The notes under the pieces were generated by a model. That model saw only the letters and a list, made by a program, of their open reading frames with translations, ran no database searches and was not told the origin of the DNA. Of a stretch of 41,924 nucleotides of DNA, positions 7,527 to 15,827 are shown piece by piece. The stretch comes from Roseomonas sp. GC11 (GTDB lineage Bacteria > Pseudomonadota > Alphaproteobacteria > Acetobacterales > Acetobacteraceae): NCBI RefSeq assembly GCF_024437745.1, contig NZ_JANFNY010000043.1, forward strand, positions 1 to 41,924, in the 5' to 3' direction. The stretch's first letter is position 1, and the number at the start of each line of letters is the position of its first letter. Position numbers and translations under genes: made by a program.

Positions 7527-8393
7527 ATGGTCGCGCGCCGCTACGTCACCCTCGACGTCTTCACCGACACCCGCTTCGGCGGCAACCCGCTGGCCGTGGT
7601 GCTGGAGGCGGAAGGCCTCTCCGATGCCGCGATGCAGGCCATCGCGCGGGAGTTCAACTACTCCGAGACCACCTTCGTCCTGCCGCCGGAGAACCCGGCC
7701 CATACGGCGCGGGTGCGCATCTTCACGCCTGAGGAGGAGATTCCCTTCGCCGGGCATCCGAATGTCGGCACCGCCGTGGCGCTTGCCCGGCGCCCCGGCG
7801 CGGCGCAGGCGGAGAGCTATACCTTTGAGGAGAAGGCGGGCCTCGTGCCCGTGCGGCTGCTGCGCCAGGGCGGCGCCGTGGTGGGGGCGGAACTCGCGGC
7901 GCCCGAGCCCTTCAGCCTGGAGCCGGTGCCCGATGCGGCGCTGATCGCCCGCTGCCTCTCCCTGGCGCCGGAGGAGATCGCGGCGCCGCCGGCCCTGCCC
8001 TCGGTGGGGCTGCCCTTCTGCGTGGTGGAGTTGTGCGATACCGGTGCCCTCGGCCGCGCCCAGGCCGACCCGGCGGCCTTCGCCGCGCTGCGCCTGCCCG
8101 CCGGGCGCCGCGCCATCTATGCCTGCGTGCCGGAAGGGCCGGAGGGGCTGCACGCCCGCTGCTTCATCCGCGGCGCCTATGAGGACCCGGCCACCGGCAG
8201 CGCCACCGCCGCCGCCACGGCGTGGTGGCTGCACCGGCGGGGGGGCGATTCCCTCACGCTCCGGGTGCGCCAGGGGGAGGCGATGGGGCGGCCCAGCCTG
8301 CTGCTCGCCCGGGCGGAGCGGGTCAGTGGGGAAATTCGGGCCTGGGTGGGGGGAAGCTGCGTGTCCGTGATGGAAGGGGTGATAGAAAACTGA
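7527..8393 (+). CDS. PhzF-family isomerase/epimerase-like protein
   Basis: 288-aa protein of the PhzF family (diaminopimelate-epimerase fold, two similar domains). The first named member is the phenazine isomerase, but most homologues have unknown substrates. Visible motifs are [19 protein letters not shown] at the start, FNYSETTFV with the catalytic Glu at about residue 47, [13 protein letters not shown], and [18 protein letters not shown] in the second domain. No phenazine genes are nearby. Pairing with a MocR regulator points to an amino acid or amine-derived substrate; that is inference. The AT-rich hairpin at 8399-8422 begins just after the stop, between phzF and the converging aminotransferase. 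Confidence 0.93.
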   Translation: MVARRYVTLDVFTDTRFGGNPLAVVLEAEGLSDAAMQAIAREFNYSETTFVLPPENPAHTARVRIFTPEEEIPFAGHPNVGTAVALARRPGAAQAESYTFEEKAGLVPVRLLRQGGAVVGAELAAPEPFSLEPVPDAALIARCLSLAPEEIAAPPALPSVGLPFCVVELCDTGALGRAQADPAAFAALRLPAGRRAIYACVPEGPEGLHARCFIRGAYEDPATGSATAAATAWWLHRRGGDSLTLRVRQGEAMGRPSLLLARAERVSGEIRAWVGGSCVSVMEGVIEN

Positions 8394-8398
8394 AAAAA

Positions 8399-8422
8399 CT
8401 TCTTTTTCTGAAGAAAAAGAAG
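8399..8422. repeat. AT-rich hairpin module (partial composite element, copy 2)
   Basis: Perfect 10-bp arms CTTCTTTTTC and GAAAAAGAAG around TGAA, followed by GCAAAAAGACTTTG. The same hairpin occurs at 27535 and, as the reverse complement with its flank, at 30502. Here it lies between convergent genes and could end transcription in both directions. Confidence 0.75.
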
Positions 8423-8435
8423 CAAAAAGACTTTG

Positions 8436-9770
8436 TCAGTTTGTCAGGGTGACCGCGCGGCGCACGGCGCGGCCAAACCGGGCGGCGATCTCGGCGATCT
8501 CCTCCTCCGTCGCGATGTAGGGGGGCGCCAGGATCGCGTGGTCACCCAGCCGGCCATCCAGCGTGCCATTCATCGGGTAGCAGGCGAGGCCCTCCTCCAG
8601 GGCCGCGTCGCGCACCCGCTCATGGATCGCCAGGGCAGGGGGGAAGGGCGTCTTATCGGCGCGGCTGGCCACCAGCTCCACCGCCCAGAACAGGCCGCGC
8701 CCACGGATCTCGCCCACATGCGGGTGGTTGCCGAGGGTATGGGTCAGGGCGTCTTCCAGCTGGGCGCCGCGCTGCGCCACGCGCGCCACCAGCCCTTCCT
8801 CCGCGATCACCTGCTGCACGGCCAGGGCGGCGGCGCAGGCCACGGGGTGCGCCTGGTAGGTGTGGCCGTGCCTGAACACGCCCGAGCCGTCGCGCAGCGC
8901 CGCCACCACCCGGCCCGAGACCAGGATGCCGCCGATCGGCTGGTAGCCGCCGCCCAGCCCCTTGGCGATCACCTGGATGTCGGGCGTGATGCCCTCCTGC
9001 TCCCAGGCGTGCAGCGTGCCGGTGCGGCCCATGCCGCACATCACCTCGTCGAGGATCAGCAGCGCGCCGTGGCGGTCGCACACCGCGCGCATCGCCCGGA
9101 AATAGCCCGGCAGCGCGGCGACGCAGCCCAGCGTGGCCCCCACCACCGTCTCCGCGATGAAGGCCATCACCGTGCCGGGGCCGAGGCGCTGAAACGTCTC
9201 TTCCAGTTCGGCGGCGAGGCGGGCGACATAGGCGGCATCATCCTCCCCCTCCGCCCGCCCGCGATAGGGGTAGCAGGCCGAGACATGGCTGAAGGCACCG
9301 GCCAGCAGCGGGTCATAGGGCGCGCGGCGCATGGCGTTGCCGCCCGCCGCCAGCGCGCCCAGTGTGTTGCCGTGGTAGCTCTGCCGCCGGGCGATGACGC
9401 GGTGGCGCTCCGGCTGGCCGATCTCCAGGACATACTGCCGCGCCATTTTCAGCGCCGCTTCCGTGCCCTCGCTGCCCGAGGAGACGAAATAGGCATGGGT
9501 CAAGCCCCCTGGCGCCTGCCCGACGAGATGGTCCGCCAGCGCCTCCGCGCTCTCGCAGCTATAGAGGCTGGTATGGGCGTAGCAGAGCCGTTCCATCTGC
9601 GCGCGCATGGCCTCGACCACGCGCGGGTGGCCGTGCCCCAGGCAGGCGACCGCGGCCCCGCCTGACCCGTCGATCACGTCGCGCCCGAGCGAATCCCTGA
9701 GCCAGATGCCCTGCCCCGAAACCGCCAGGGGCGGGTCCTGCCGCAGGCTGCGATGGACGAGGTGGCTCAT
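8436..9770 (-). CDS. class III PLP-dependent aminotransferase
   Basis: 444-aa aminotransferase of fold type I, class III (omega-amino acid:pyruvate type; substrate not identifiable from sequence). Motifs in order: GSGGAAVACLGHGHPRV near residue 36, the phosphate-binding segment VSSGSEGTEAALKMARQY at 96, SYHGNTLGAL at 131, the PLP-ring aspartate in LILDEVMCGMGRTG (Asp241), the Schiff-base lysine in VIAKGLGGGYQPIG (Lys270), and GHTYQAHPVACAAALAV. Start and length fit the family. It converges on phzF with only 42 bp between stops, and lies near a PLP-sensing type regulator, which may or may not be related. Confidence 0.9.
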   Translation of the reverse strand: MSHLVHRSLRQDPPLAVSGQGIWLRDSLGRDVIDGSGGAAVACLGHGHPRVVEAMRAQMERLCYAHTSLYSCESAEALADHLVGQAPGGLTHAYFVSSGSEGTEAALKMARQYVLEIGQPERHRVIARRQSYHGNTLGALAAGGNAMRRAPYDPLLAGAFSHVSACYPYRGRAEGEDDAAYVARLAAELEETFQRLGPGTVMAFIAETVVGATLGCVAALPGYFRAMRAVCDRHGALLILDEVMCGMGRTGTLHAWEQEGITPDIQVIAKGLGGGYQPIGGILVSGRVVAALRDGSGVFRHGHTYQAHPVACAAALAVQQVIAEEGLVARVAQRGAQLEDALTHTLGNHPHVGEIRGRGLFWAVELVASRADKTPFPPALAIHERVRDAALEEGLACYPMNGTLDGRLGDHAILAPPYIATEEEIAEIAARFGRAVRRAVTLTN

Positions 9771-9857
9771 GGATCACGCCTTTGCCGGATCTGCCGCGCA
9801 GCCTGCGGCAGGACCCGCCCGCGAACAAGCCGTGCTTCCCCACCCCCCTGCTGTCTG

Positions 9858-9892
9858 AAAAAGTTTTTTGGTTCTTTTTTCCAAAAAAGAAC
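9858..9892. repeat. AT-rich composite element, copy 3 (partial)
   Basis: TGAAAAAGTTTTTTG followed by a perfect hairpin with arms GTTCTTTTTT (9871-9880) and AAAAAAGAAC (9883-9892). It lies between two minus-strand genes, downstream of the DUF4189 gene and upstream of the aminotransferase. The rest of the 9771-9906 gap shows nothing else. Confidence 0.75.
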
Positions 9893-9906
9893 TCTTTTCC
9901 TTGCCC

Positions 9907-10542
9907 TCACGGCTGGCAGCGCGTGGCGACGACGCGGCAGATGGCGTTGCGGTGGCGGAGGCGGCAATCGGCCAGGGCCTCGCGGTCGGCATCGGCGGGG
10001 GTTGGCCCGCTGCCGGTGGTGGAGAGCACGACGAGGTAGGTGCTGGGGTCGTCGGTCAGCATGATGCCGCGCGGTGTCACCCCTTGCGCGACGGCGCCGC
10101 AGCGGTCCTGGAATTCCAGCCCCAGGCGGCAGGGCGTGCCATCGGTGCCCTTGCACTGGCTTTCGGCGAGGCGGTGGGCGGTGATGCGGTCCATCCCGGC
10201 GACCAGCCCGTAGCGGGGCGATGGCGGCGCGGCGAGGTAGATGGCGCCGACGCGGCTCGTCGTGGCGGCGCCGGGGAGTGGCGTGCCGGGGGGGGGCACG
10301 CCCCGGCTGGCATTGGCGCGGGGCGGCGGGGGTGGGCGCAGCGAGGGCAGGTTGCGCCGCCCTTCCAGCGCCTGGCAGCGCATCAGGCAGGTCTGCACGC
10401 TTTGCGGGTTGTCGGCGCGGCGGGGCAGGGTGGCGCCGCACTGCCCCCGGCAGGCCTGGCTGTCCGGCGGTGGCTCCGCGGCGGTGCCCGGGCCCGCGGC
10501 CAGGGTCAAGGGCAGCAAAGCCAGCAAAAACCATCGCCGCAT
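9907..10542 (-). CDS. secreted DUF4189 domain protein
   Basis: 211-aa protein with a cleavable signal peptide (MRRWFLLALLPLTLAAGPGTAAE). A Pro/Arg-rich linker with two Cys-x3-Cys pairs (CRGQC, CLMRC) follows, then a C-terminal DUF4189-like domain: VGAIYLAAPPSPRYG, AHRLAESQCKG, CRLGLEFQDRCGAVAQG, ADREALADCRLRHRNAICRVVATRCQP. The paired cysteines suggest disulfides in the periplasm. The function of DUF4189 is unknown. The ATG at 10542 is chosen for the signal peptide; AGAGAAG lies about 8 nt upstream. It is divergent from the penicillin-binding protein gene and shares a 102-bp control region with it. Confidence 0.82.
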   Translation of the reverse strand: MRRWFLLALLPLTLAAGPGTAAEPPPDSQACRGQCGATLPRRADNPQSVQTCLMRCQALEGRRNLPSLRPPPPPRANASRGVPPPGTPLPGAATTSRVGAIYLAAPPSPRYGLVAGMDRITAHRLAESQCKGTDGTPCRLGLEFQDRCGAVAQGVTPRGIMLTDDPSTYLVVLSTTGSGPTPADADREALADCRLRHRNAICRVVATRCQP

Positions 10543-10644
10543 GCCGTTTTCTTCTCTTGGCGTCTCACAGGGGAGCGCAGCTTGCATGGCGTGGGCCTGG
10601 CCGTCCACCGGGTATGGCGTGGCCGGGCGTGCTATAGGCCCGGC

Positions 10645-12525
10645 ATGGCCCGCCCCACCGCGCGCGCGGCGCAGCCGGCCCCGCCCGCCTCCGCCGCCCG
10701 CCCCACCACCCGCCCCGCCACCCGCTCTGCCTCCCGCTGGGCGGATCGCCGCCCCGAGGCCGCGCCGCCGCCGCGCCGGCGCGGGCTGTTCGGCCGCGTG
10801 CTGCGGGCCCTGCCGGTGCTGCTGGTCTGGGGCGTCTTCGCGCTGGGCGGCGCGCTGGCCTTCTTCGCCTGGGACCTGCCGCGCCCGGAGGCCGCCCTGG
10901 CCACCACCCGCCGCCCCTCCGTCACGCTGGAGGCGGCGGATGGCCGGCTGCTCTCCACCAGCGGCGACCTCTATGGCGAGACGGTGCGGCTGTCCGACCT
11001 GCCACCCTCTCTCCCCGCCGCGCTGATGGCGGTGGAGGACCGGCGCTTCCGCAGCCATTTCGGGCTGGACCCGCAGGGGCTGGCGCGCGCGGCGGTGGCG
11101 AACTGGCGCGCCGGGCGGGTGGTGCAGGGCGGTTCCACCCTGACGCAGCAGCTGGCCAAGAACCTCTTCCTGACGCCGGAGCGCAACCTGCGGCGCAAGG
11201 TGCAGGAGGCGCTGCTGGCGCTCTGGCTGGAGTGGCGCTTCACCAAGGACCAGCTGCTGGAGATCTACCTGAACCGCGTCTATCTCGGCGCCGGGGCCTA
11301 TGGGGTGGATGCGGCAGCGCGGCTTTATTTCGGCGTGCCGGCGGCGCGGCTGGCGCTGTGGCAGGCGGCGATCCTGGCCGGGCTGCCCAAGGCGCCCTCC
11401 CGCCTCAACCCGCGCGCCGCGCCGGATGCGGCGATGCGCCGGGGGGCCGATGTGCTGGACGCCATGGCCGATGCCGGCCTGCTCACCCCGCGCCGCGCCG
11501 CCGAGGAGAAGGAGCGCATGCGCCTGCCGCCGCGCCCCTCCGGCGATGCCGGGTGGTTCGCCGACTGGGTGCAGGATGATCTGGCGGAGGATTATCCCGG
11601 CACGGGGGATCTCGTGCTGCGCACCACGCTGGACCTGCGGGCGCAGGCGGTGGTGGAGTCGCGGCTGGAGGCGCTGCTGGCCGGGCCGGGGCAGGCGGCG
11701 CATGCGGGGCAGGGGGCGGTGGTGGTGCTCGCCGCCGAGGATGGCGCGGTGCGCGCCATGGCTGGCGGGCGCGGCTACCGGCAGAGCCCCTTCAACCGCG
11801 CCACCACGGCGCGGCGGCAGCCCGGTTCCGCCTTCAAGCCCTTCGCCTATCTGGCGGCGCTGGAGCATGGCGCGGCGCCGGGGGACATGGTGGCGGACAC
11901 GCCGCTGACGCTTGGCCGCTGGTCCCCCGGCAATGGCCACTGGCGGGCGCGCGGCGAGATCACGCTGGAGGAGGCGCTGGCCCACAGCGTCAACACCGCC
12001 GCCGTGCGGGTGATGATGCTGGGCGGCGGCCCGCGCGCCATGGCGGAGGTGGCGCGGCGCCTCGGCGTTTCCGGAAGCTTCCCGGAGAATGCCTCGCTGG
12101 CGCTGGGCACGGCGGAGGTGACGCTGCTCGACATGACGGCGGCCTATGCCGCCTTCGCCAATGGCGGCTGGCGCGTCACCCCCTATGGCGTGGCGCGGGC
12201 GGAGGCGGAGGGGCGCGTGCTGGCCGTGCCGCGCACCGCGCCGCAGCGCGTGCTGGCGCCGGAGCAGGTGGTGGCGATGCGCCGCATGCTGGGCGCCGTG
12301 GTGCGCCAGGGCACCGGCCGCGCCGCCGCCGTGCCGGGGCAGGCGGTGGCCGGCAAGACCGGCACGACGCAGGATTTCCGCGATGCCTGGTTCATCGGCT
12401 TCACGGACACCCTGGTCATCGGCATCTGGCTGGGCAATGACGATGGCAGCCCGATGGACAGCGTGAGCGGCGGCAACCTGCCGGCCCGGCTGTTCCATGA
12501 CATCCTGGAGGAGCTTCGCCCATGA
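10645..12525 (+). CDS. class A penicillin-binding protein (bifunctional glycosyltransferase/transpeptidase)
   Basis: 626-aa peptidoglycan synthase anchored in the inner membrane. A cytoplasmic Pro/Arg/Ala-rich tail (1-48) precedes one membrane helix (about 53-75). The GT51 domain has the catalytic Glu in AVEDRRFRSHFG (Glu131), then GGSTLTQQLAKNLF and KVQEALLALWLEWRFTKDQLLEIYLNRVYLGAGAYG. The transpeptidase domain has the nucleophile in GSAFKPFAYLAAL (Ser395), SVNTAAV (448-450) and AGKTGTTQDFRDAWFIGF (571-575). It is shorter than classical PBP1a, lacking the extra central domain. No clear ribosome site precedes the ATG; a 7-bp inverted repeat GCCGGGC/GCCCGGC abuts it (10622-10644). The next gene overlaps by 4 nt. 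Confidence 0.93.
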   Translation: MARPTARAAQPAPPASAARPTTRPATRSASRWADRRPEAAPPPRRRGLFGRVLRALPVLLVWGVFALGGALAFFAWDLPRPEAALATTRRPSVTLEAADGRLLSTSGDLYGETVRLSDLPPSLPAALMAVEDRRFRSHFGLDPQGLARAAVANWRAGRVVQGGSTLTQQLAKNLFLTPERNLRRKVQEALLALWLEWRFTKDQLLEIYLNRVYLGAGAYGVDAAARLYFGVPAARLALWQAAILAGLPKAPSRLNPRAAPDAAMRRGADVLDAMADAGLLTPRRAAEEKERMRLPPRPSGDAGWFADWVQDDLAEDYPGTGDLVLRTTLDLRAQAVVESRLEALLAGPGQAAHAGQGAVVVLAAEDGAVRAMAGGRGYRQSPFNRATTARRQPGSAFKPFAYLAALEHGAAPGDMVADTPLTLGRWSPGNGHWRARGEITLEEALAHSVNTAAVRVMMLGGGPRAMAEVARRLGVSGSFPENASLALGTAEVTLLDMTAAYAAFANGGWRVTPYGVARAEAEGRVLAVPRTAPQRVLAPEQVVAMRRMLGAVVRQGTGRAAAVPGQAVAGKTGTTQDFRDAWFIGFTDTLVIGIWLGNDDGSPMDSVSGGNLPARLFHDILEELRP

Positions 12526-13085
12526 CCGATGCCCCCGCCGCCGGCAATGCCCCGGATAGCAAGGCCGCCGGGCATCTCTTCGCCCTGGCGCGGCCGATGC
12601 AGCATGCGCTGAACAACCTGTTCATGGTGTTGCAGGCCAATCTGGATTCGGTGCTCGCCAGCCTGCCGCCGGAGGACAGGGCGGCGGTGCGGCTGCAGCG
12701 CGCCAGCCAGGGGGCGAAGGATATGGAGGCGCTGCTGCGTGCCTATCTGCGCATCGGCCGGCCGGCGGAGCAGTCACCGCTGGATTCGGGGAAGTTCCTC
12801 GATGCGGTGCGGCCGGTGCTGGCCCAGGCGGCGGGCAAGCCCCTGCCGGTGGAGAAGCGCGCCACCGCCACCATCGTCCCGCCGCGCCCGGCGGTGGATG
12901 TGGCGCTGATCGACCTCGCCTTCTGCGCCCGTGCCCTGCCCACCGGGGTGAAGCCCGCCCTGGTGCTCGATGGCGCCACCCTCATCGCCAACTGGGCGGC
13001 GAGCGAGGCCGTGGTGGAAAGCCTGGAGGCGCTCGGCCTCAGCGTCGCGCGCGGGGAAGAGGAAACCCGGGTGACGCTGGTGTGA
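12522..13085 (+). CDS. histidine-kinase-like protein with DHp-type helix, no recognisable ATPase motifs
   Basis: 187-aa protein overlapping the PBP stop by 4 nt (ATGA), so probably co-translated. Residues about 23-45 (ARPMQHALNNLFMVLQANLD) resemble the H-box of histidine kinases, in which His is followed by x-L-N-N-hydrophobic and then G/A-N-L-x. A second helical segment (DRAAVRLQRASQGAKDMEALLRAYLRIG) could complete a two-helix DHp hairpin. The rest (about 85-187) is alpha/beta-like, but I see no N, G1 or G2 box. This resembles the plan of histidine phosphotransferases such as ChpT, which keep a DHp and a degenerate CA domain; that likeness is structural inference, not a family match. No kinase or receiver gene is adjacent. 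Confidence 0.72.
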   Translation: MTDAPAAGNAPDSKAAGHLFALARPMQHALNNLFMVLQANLDSVLASLPPEDRAAVRLQRASQGAKDMEALLRAYLRIGRPAEQSPLDSGKFLDAVRPVLAQAAGKPLPVEKRATATIVPPRPAVDVALIDLAFCARALPTGVKPALVLDGATLIANWAASEAVVESLEALGLSVARGEEETRVTLV

Positions 13086-13094
13086 GGCGTGTTC

Positions 13095-13272
13095 CGGGGG
13101 CTCCGCCCCCGTACCCCCGCCGGGGGGACAGGGTCCCCCCGGACCCCGCCATCAGTTGTGTACCAACGGAACGCGGGGTCCGGGGTGGCCGTGCCACCCC
13201 GGCGGAGGGGTCTGGGGAGGCAGCGCCTCCCCAGAGAGTCTTCTTTTCGTTTGGGGAGGCGGAGCCTCCCCA
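13095..13272. repeat. triloop hairpin array, type A, 5 hairpins
   Basis: Fills the 199-bp gap between convergent genes. Hairpin stems and loops in order: CGGGGGC (loop TCC, 13095), GGGGGGAC (AGG, 13122), CCGGGGTGGC (CGT, 13180), TCTGGGGAGGC (AGC, 13211), TGGGGAGGC (GGA, 13252). A longer pairing, CCCCGGACCCCGC (13137-13149) with its complement at 13173-13185, competes with the second and third hairpins. Confidence 0.85.
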
Positions 13273-13284
13273 GGAGAGGGCTGC

Positions 13285-13986
13285 TCAGTCCTTCTCCCAG
13301 GCCATGACATGGAACCAGGGGGCGCCGCGGTAGCGCGCGGCGCGCTCCGGGTCGCCGCCCCAGGGGGCGGGCTCGGCGAAGTGGCGCAGGCGCAGGCCCT
13401 GCTCCAGCAGCGCGGCCATGTAGTCCTGCATCGGGCGGTGCCAGTTGCGGATGCGGATGCCGCGCCAGCCCACCCATTCCGCCCGTGCCTCCAGGTAGCG
13501 ATCGACGCGCAGATGCTCCGCCCCGCTGGCGTCGCGGATGCGGTGTTCCGGCGCGGCGGCGGTCAGGAAGGGATTCAGGTTGGCGATCACCAACTGCCCG
13601 CCCGGTGCCAGCACCCGGGCCATTTCGGCCACGGCGCCGCGCAGGTCGGGGATGTCGATCAGCGTCAGGTAGCTGATGACGCGGTCGAAGCTGGCATCGG
13701 GGAAATCCAGCGCCTCGGCGCGGCCGGTGCGGTAATCGCCTTCCGGGTCGCGGGCGCGGGCGGTGGCGAGGAGCGCCGCCGTCGGGTCGATGCCGGTGGC
13801 GGCGGTGCCGCGGGCGCGCAGCAGGCGGCAGAAGCGCCCCTCGCCGCAGCCGACATCCAGCGCGCGGCGCGCCCCGGCGCAGAGCGCCAGCATGGGCCGG
13901 TCCAGCACCCATTCGCGGGCATAGTCCCCGGCCTCGCCCATATCGGCGATCCAGGCCGCCGCCGATTCGTCCCAGCCATCCGTCAT
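13285..13986 (-). CDS. class I SAM-dependent methyltransferase
   Basis: 233-aa methyltransferase of the Methyltransf_11 type; methyl acceptor unknown. Motif I is ALDVGCGEGRFCRLL near residue 42, the acidic ribose-binding residue is in GIDPTAALL, and the motif IV region is FDRVISYLTLIDIPD, followed by LAPGGQLVIANLNPF. The C-terminal part (YLEARAEWVGWRGIRIRNWHRP, LRHFAEPAPWGGDPE) probably shapes the substrate pocket. Start at 13986 gives MTDGWDESAAAW with a purine-rich GAAGGGGCGAGG before it; a longer frame adds 20 low-quality residues. It lies 56 nt downstream of the hydrolase gene on the same strand, probably one transcript. Confidence 0.9.
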   Translation of the reverse strand: MTDGWDESAAAWIADMGEAGDYAREWVLDRPMLALCAGARRALDVGCGEGRFCRLLRARGTAATGIDPTAALLATARARDPEGDYRTGRAEALDFPDASFDRVISYLTLIDIPDLRGAVAEMARVLAPGGQLVIANLNPFLTAAAPEHRIRDASGAEHLRVDRYLEARAEWVGWRGIRIRNWHRPMQDYMAALLEQGLRLRHFAEPAPWGGDPERAARYRGAPWFHVMAWEKD

Positions 13987-14042
13987 GCCTCGCCCCTTCC
14001 CCGCCGCGGAAGGGCGGCAGGGAGCACCGGCGCGGCGCCGTG

Positions 14043-14924
14043 TCAAAGCGTCTGTGGTGACACTTCCATGGCGGCGAGGGTGGCGCGGGAGAGGGGCGTG
14101 TCGTCGCAGAGCTGGAAGACGATGTCGAAGTGGTTGGAGCCGGGCGGCGCCACCACGGTGTGGGTGGGGCAGCCGGCCAGGGCGCAGAAAGCCGCGTGGT
14201 CATGCGTCTGGCGCTTGAATTCGGCGGTCTCGGTATCGGCCACGCTGTGCACCACGGGGATGGGGGCGGGGGGCGGCAGCAGCAGGGGGGAGTTGCGCTG
14301 CGCGGCGGCCTCGTCCAGCGCCATCCAGTCATTGACGTGGCAGAGGCGGATGGGCTCCAGGTCGAAGAGGCCGGAGAGCAGGGTGGCGCCGGCCACCGGG
14401 CGCGGCGGCAGGCCGAAGGCGGCGGGCCAGTCCCCCCCCGCGATCAGCATCCCCGCCAGGTGCCCGCCCGCCGAGCTGCCCGAGACGTGGATGCGCGCCG
14501 GGTCGCCGCCATGCCGGGCGATGTTGGCATGGATCCAGGCGAGGGCGGCGCGGCACTGGCGGGTGATCTCGTCGAGCGTCACGCCGGGGGCGAGGGCGTA
14601 GTTCACCGCGACGACGCAGACGCCGCGCGCCGTCATGTAGGGCGCCATGAAGCCGGAATCGGCGGCATCGAGCAGCCGCCAGTAACCGCCATGGATGAAG
14701 ACGAAAACCGGCGCCGGCCCCGGCGTGGCCGCTGGATAGACATCGAGCCGCTCGGCTCCGGTCGGCCCGTAGGGGATATCGAGGTGGCAGGCCAGGGTGG
14801 CGCGGGCGTGGTCGGTGCGGCCGCGGTATTCGGCGATGATGGGGCCGATATCGGGCACGGTGGCGCGCGCATTGTATTCGCGGTCGAGCGTGGCGCGGTC
14901 CATGCCGCGATAGAGGGTGGTCAT
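14043..14924 (-). CDS. alpha/beta hydrolase, arylformamidase-like
   Basis: 293-aa esterase of the hormone-sensitive-lipase-like alpha/beta hydrolase group. The oxyanion-hole motif is FIHGGYWRLLD (about residues 76-86), the nucleophile elbow is HVSGSSAGGHLAGM (Ser near 150), and the C-terminal catalytic His is probably in PPGSNHFDIV. The HGGYW form and the N-terminus (YRGMDRATLDREYNARATVPD) are typical of bacterial kynurenine formamidase-like proteins, which hydrolyse N-formylkynurenine. No other tryptophan-catabolism gene is nearby, so the substrate is inferred only from family likeness. It is first of a two-gene unit with the methyltransferase. Confidence 0.87.
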   Translation of the reverse strand: MTTLYRGMDRATLDREYNARATVPDIGPIIAEYRGRTDHARATLACHLDIPYGPTGAERLDVYPAATPGPAPVFVFIHGGYWRLLDAADSGFMAPYMTARGVCVVAVNYALAPGVTLDEITRQCRAALAWIHANIARHGGDPARIHVSGSSAGGHLAGMLIAGGDWPAAFGLPPRPVAGATLLSGLFDLEPIRLCHVNDWMALDEAAAQRNSPLLLPPPAPIPVVHSVADTETAEFKRQTHDHAAFCALAGCPTHTVVAPPGSNHFDIVFQLCDDTPLSRATLAAMEVSPQTL

Positions 14925-14956
14925 CGGGGGGGGCCTCTTTCTGGTGGCTGGAAAGC

Positions 14957-15111
14957 TTGAGGGGGCTTTGCCCCCTCAAACACCCCCATTCTTTCCCTTG
15001 AGCAGGGGGCGGGGTCCCCTGCACCCGCCATCAGGGGGGATTCACGGATGGGTTTCCAAAGGCCTCAGGCCTTTGGTGGGGAGAGTTTGAGAGGGGCGAA
15101 GCCCCTCTCAA
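14957..15111. repeat. triloop hairpin array, type C, 4 hairpins
   Basis: Gap between livF and the hydrolase gene. Stems and loops: TTGAGGGGGC (TTT, 14957), GCAGGGGGC with one G-U pair (GGG, 15002), CCAAAGGCC (TCA, 15056), TTGAGAGGGGC (GAA, 15087). The last two are separated by a linker containing GGGGAGAG, which recurs in inverse orientation at 20124 and 22428. Confidence 0.85.
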
Positions 15112-15125
15112 GACCGCGCGCTGCC

Positions 15126-15827
15126 TCAGACGCCGATCCAGCGCCGCACGGCCTCGGCATTCTCCTGGAGCTGCGCGCTGGTGCCGCTCCAGACGGTGCG
15201 GCCTTTTTCCAGCACGTGGTGCCGGTCCGCCAGCCGCGTCAGCGCCGCCAGATTCTTGTCGATGACCAGGATGGCCTGCCCTGCCTGCTTCAGCGTGGCG
15301 AGGGTGTTCCAGATTTCCGCGCGGATGACGGGGGCCAGCCCCTCGGTGGCCTCGTCGAGGATGAGCAGATGCGGGTTGGTCATCAGCGCGCGGCCGATGG
15401 CGAGCATCTGCTGCTCCCCGCCCGAGAGGGTGCGGGCGGATTGCGCCGCGCGCTCCTCCAGCCGGGGGAAGAGGGCGTAGAGGCGCGGCAGGGTCCAGGG
15501 CGTGGCGTGTGCCGCGCGGTTGGCGGCGGTGGCCACGAGGTTCTCGCGCACGGAGAGGGTGGGGAAGACCTGCCGCCCCTCCGGTACCAGGCCGATGCCG
15601 CGGCGGGCGATGGCCTCGGGCGGCTGCCCCACCAGGGCGGCGCCGCGAAAGCCGACATGGCCGCCGCGCGGCGGGTTCAGCCCCATGATGGCGCGCACCG
15701 TCGTGGTCTTGCCCATGCCGTTGCGGCCGAGCAGTGTGACGACCTCGCCCTCCCGCACGGTGAGATCGACGCCGAAGAGCACTTCGCTCGCGCCGTAGCC
15801 GGCGCGCAGGCCGGAGACCTCCAGCAT
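15126..15827 (-). CDS. livF: branched-chain amino acid ABC transporter ATP-binding protein LivF
   Basis: 233-aa ATPase, one of two for a HAAT-type importer. Walker A is GRNGMGKTT (34-42), the signature is LSGGEQQMLAIGRAL, and Walker B is LLILDEATEGLAP. The EATEGLAP form and the short length without a C-terminal extension distinguish LivF from LivG. Last gene of the operon; its ATG overlaps the livG stop by one base. The ligand of the system could be branched-chain amino acids or another small amide or urea-like compound, because this family is broad. Confidence 0.93.
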   Translation of the reverse strand: MLEVSGLRAGYGASEVLFGVDLTVREGEVVTLLGRNGMGKTTTVRAIMGLNPPRGGHVGFRGAALVGQPPEAIARRGIGLVPEGRQVFPTLSVRENLVATAANRAAHATPWTLPRLYALFPRLEERAAQSARTLSGGEQQMLAIGRALMTNPHLLILDEATEGLAPVIRAEIWNTLATLKQAGQAILVIDKNLAALTRLADRHHVLEKGRTVWSGTSAQLQENAEAVRRWIGV

